13,629 nucleotides of DNA from Scatosoma sp045652785 (GTDB lineage: Bacteria > Bacillota > Clostridia > Christensenellales > Borkfalkiaceae), in assembly GCA_045652785.1 (NCBI GenBank), contig JAZOLF010000045.1, positions 1-13,629 of the forward strand. Direction: 5' to 3'. A program made the translations under genes and the position numbers. This document shows, one piece after another, positions 13,138 to 13,629 of the stretch (the first letter of the stretch is position 1; every line of letters starts with the position of its first letter). Below the pieces are notes generated by a model. It was given only the letters and a program-made list of their open reading frames with translations. It was not told the origin of the DNA and did not search any database.

Positions 13138-13401
13138 GCTACGTCGCGAGGGAGTGGCGTAAAGCGCCTTTCTGTTGAAAGGAAAACGAAGATTAACAAC
13201 TGCATAGCAAAAAATAGTTTTTTTCTTAAAAGGAAAAAGACGAGTACAAAGGCAAAATTTTCATATTTGAAAGTAAAGCTAATGGTTAATAAGCACAATA
13301 CGGAAGGACGATTTTGTAAATAGCCCTTTTAACTGCTAGAACGATTAGCCGAGTAAAGAGAATAGAATTTTTTTGTAAAGACGAGTAGATGAAAGAGAGA
13401 A
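13138..13401 (+). other. 23S rRNA leader without 16S or tRNA
   Basis: No open frame, tRNA or 16S sequence is seen here. There are alternative small hairpins, GGCG/CGCC (13156-13168) and CCTTTC-TGTT-GAAAGG (13167-13182), which share bases and so exclude each other. The 11-bp AAAGACGAGTA occurs at 13236-13246 and again at 13377-13387, the second just before mature 23S. I found no clear boxA antitermination site. The leader probably pairs with sequence beyond the window to make the processing stem. Confidence 0.6.
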
Positions 13402-13629
13402 GATCAAGCTACAAAGGGCTTACGGAGAATGCCTTGGTACATGGCGCCGAAGAAGGACGTGACAAGCTGCGAAAAGCTACGGTTAGGAGCAAATATCCGT
13501 TGATCCGTAGATATCCGAATGAGGGAACTCAGCACGATTAATATTGTGTTATCGTTTACTGAATAGATAGGTATACGAGGGGAACCCGGGGAACTGAAAC
13601 ATCTAAGTACCCGGAGGAAAAGAAAACAA
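13402..13629 (+). rRNA. rrl: 23S ribosomal RNA, 5' part (runs off the window)
   Basis: From about 13402 the sequence follows the conserved 5' end of bacterial 23S rRNA. GATCAAGC matches the GGTTAAGC start; it continues with AATGCCTTGG, AAGGACGTG, TATCCGAATG, and near the edge GAACTGAAACATCTAAGTA then CCCGGAGGAAAAGAAA. About 228 nt of a gene of roughly 2.9 kb are present. The exact mature end is estimated by alignment from memory with the E. coli start. Confidence 0.96.

Noticed and set aside
1..13629. CRISPR arrays, insertion sequences, prophage genes, tRNA genes
   Set aside because: No short regularly spaced repeats, no transposase or integrase-like products and no tRNA cloverleaf were seen.

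Overview
The window looks like a chromosomal segment of an anaerobic, clostridia-like member of the Bacillota (Firmicutes). The reasons are the gene order dnaK-dnaJ-(clc)-prmA-rsmE-mtaB, strong purine-rich Shine-Dalgarno sites (AAGGAG, GGGGG), many intrinsic terminators with T tails, and a SpoIIQ-like LytM protein. I cannot name the genus. All protein genes are on the + strand and codon use looks even across the window.

Layout. Positions 1-399 are non-coding: two copies of a 122-bp tandem repeat carrying a terminator-like hairpin, then the AT-rich dnaK leader. Positions 400-3412 encode DnaK and DnaJ, each preceded by a short hairpin with the same GGTTTT loop. A ClC-type chloride carrier (3473-5065), closed by a strong terminator, sits between dnaJ and prmA. 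A new consensus promoter (5143-5171) then starts the translation-related group prmA-rsmE-mtaB-HIT (5210-8530), whose genes are tightly packed or overlapping. In Bacillus subtilis hrcA-grpE-dnaK-dnaJ-prmA-rsmE-mtaB is one heat-shock operon; here hrcA and grpE are absent from the visible upstream side, no CIRCE operator is visible, and clc splits the rest.

Positions 8592-11342 hold three envelope genes: a small exported protein of unknown function, a membrane-anchored SpoIIQ-like M23/LytM protein, and a lipoprotein with an M1-aminopeptidase fold whose HExxH zinc motif has been replaced. Positions 11343-11733 hold no long gene but contain a consensus promoter, a roughly 215-nt transcribed region with a 24-codon open reading frame, possible long-range and pseudoknot pairing, and a strong terminator. 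This is either an independent structured RNA or the leader of the downstream corA gene. CorA (11734-12726) overlaps a small FmdB-type zinc-ribbon gene, followed by a terminator.

The right end has a tandem promoter region, a leader of about 260 nt and the first 228 nt of a 23S rRNA gene. No 16S rRNA or tRNA precedes it, so this 23S gene appears to be transcribed separately from 16S. The best leads are the 11444-11665 RNA/leader element, the catalytically dead M1-like lipoprotein, the unlinked 23S gene, and a terminator whose 3' arm doubles as the ribosome binding site of the next gene.
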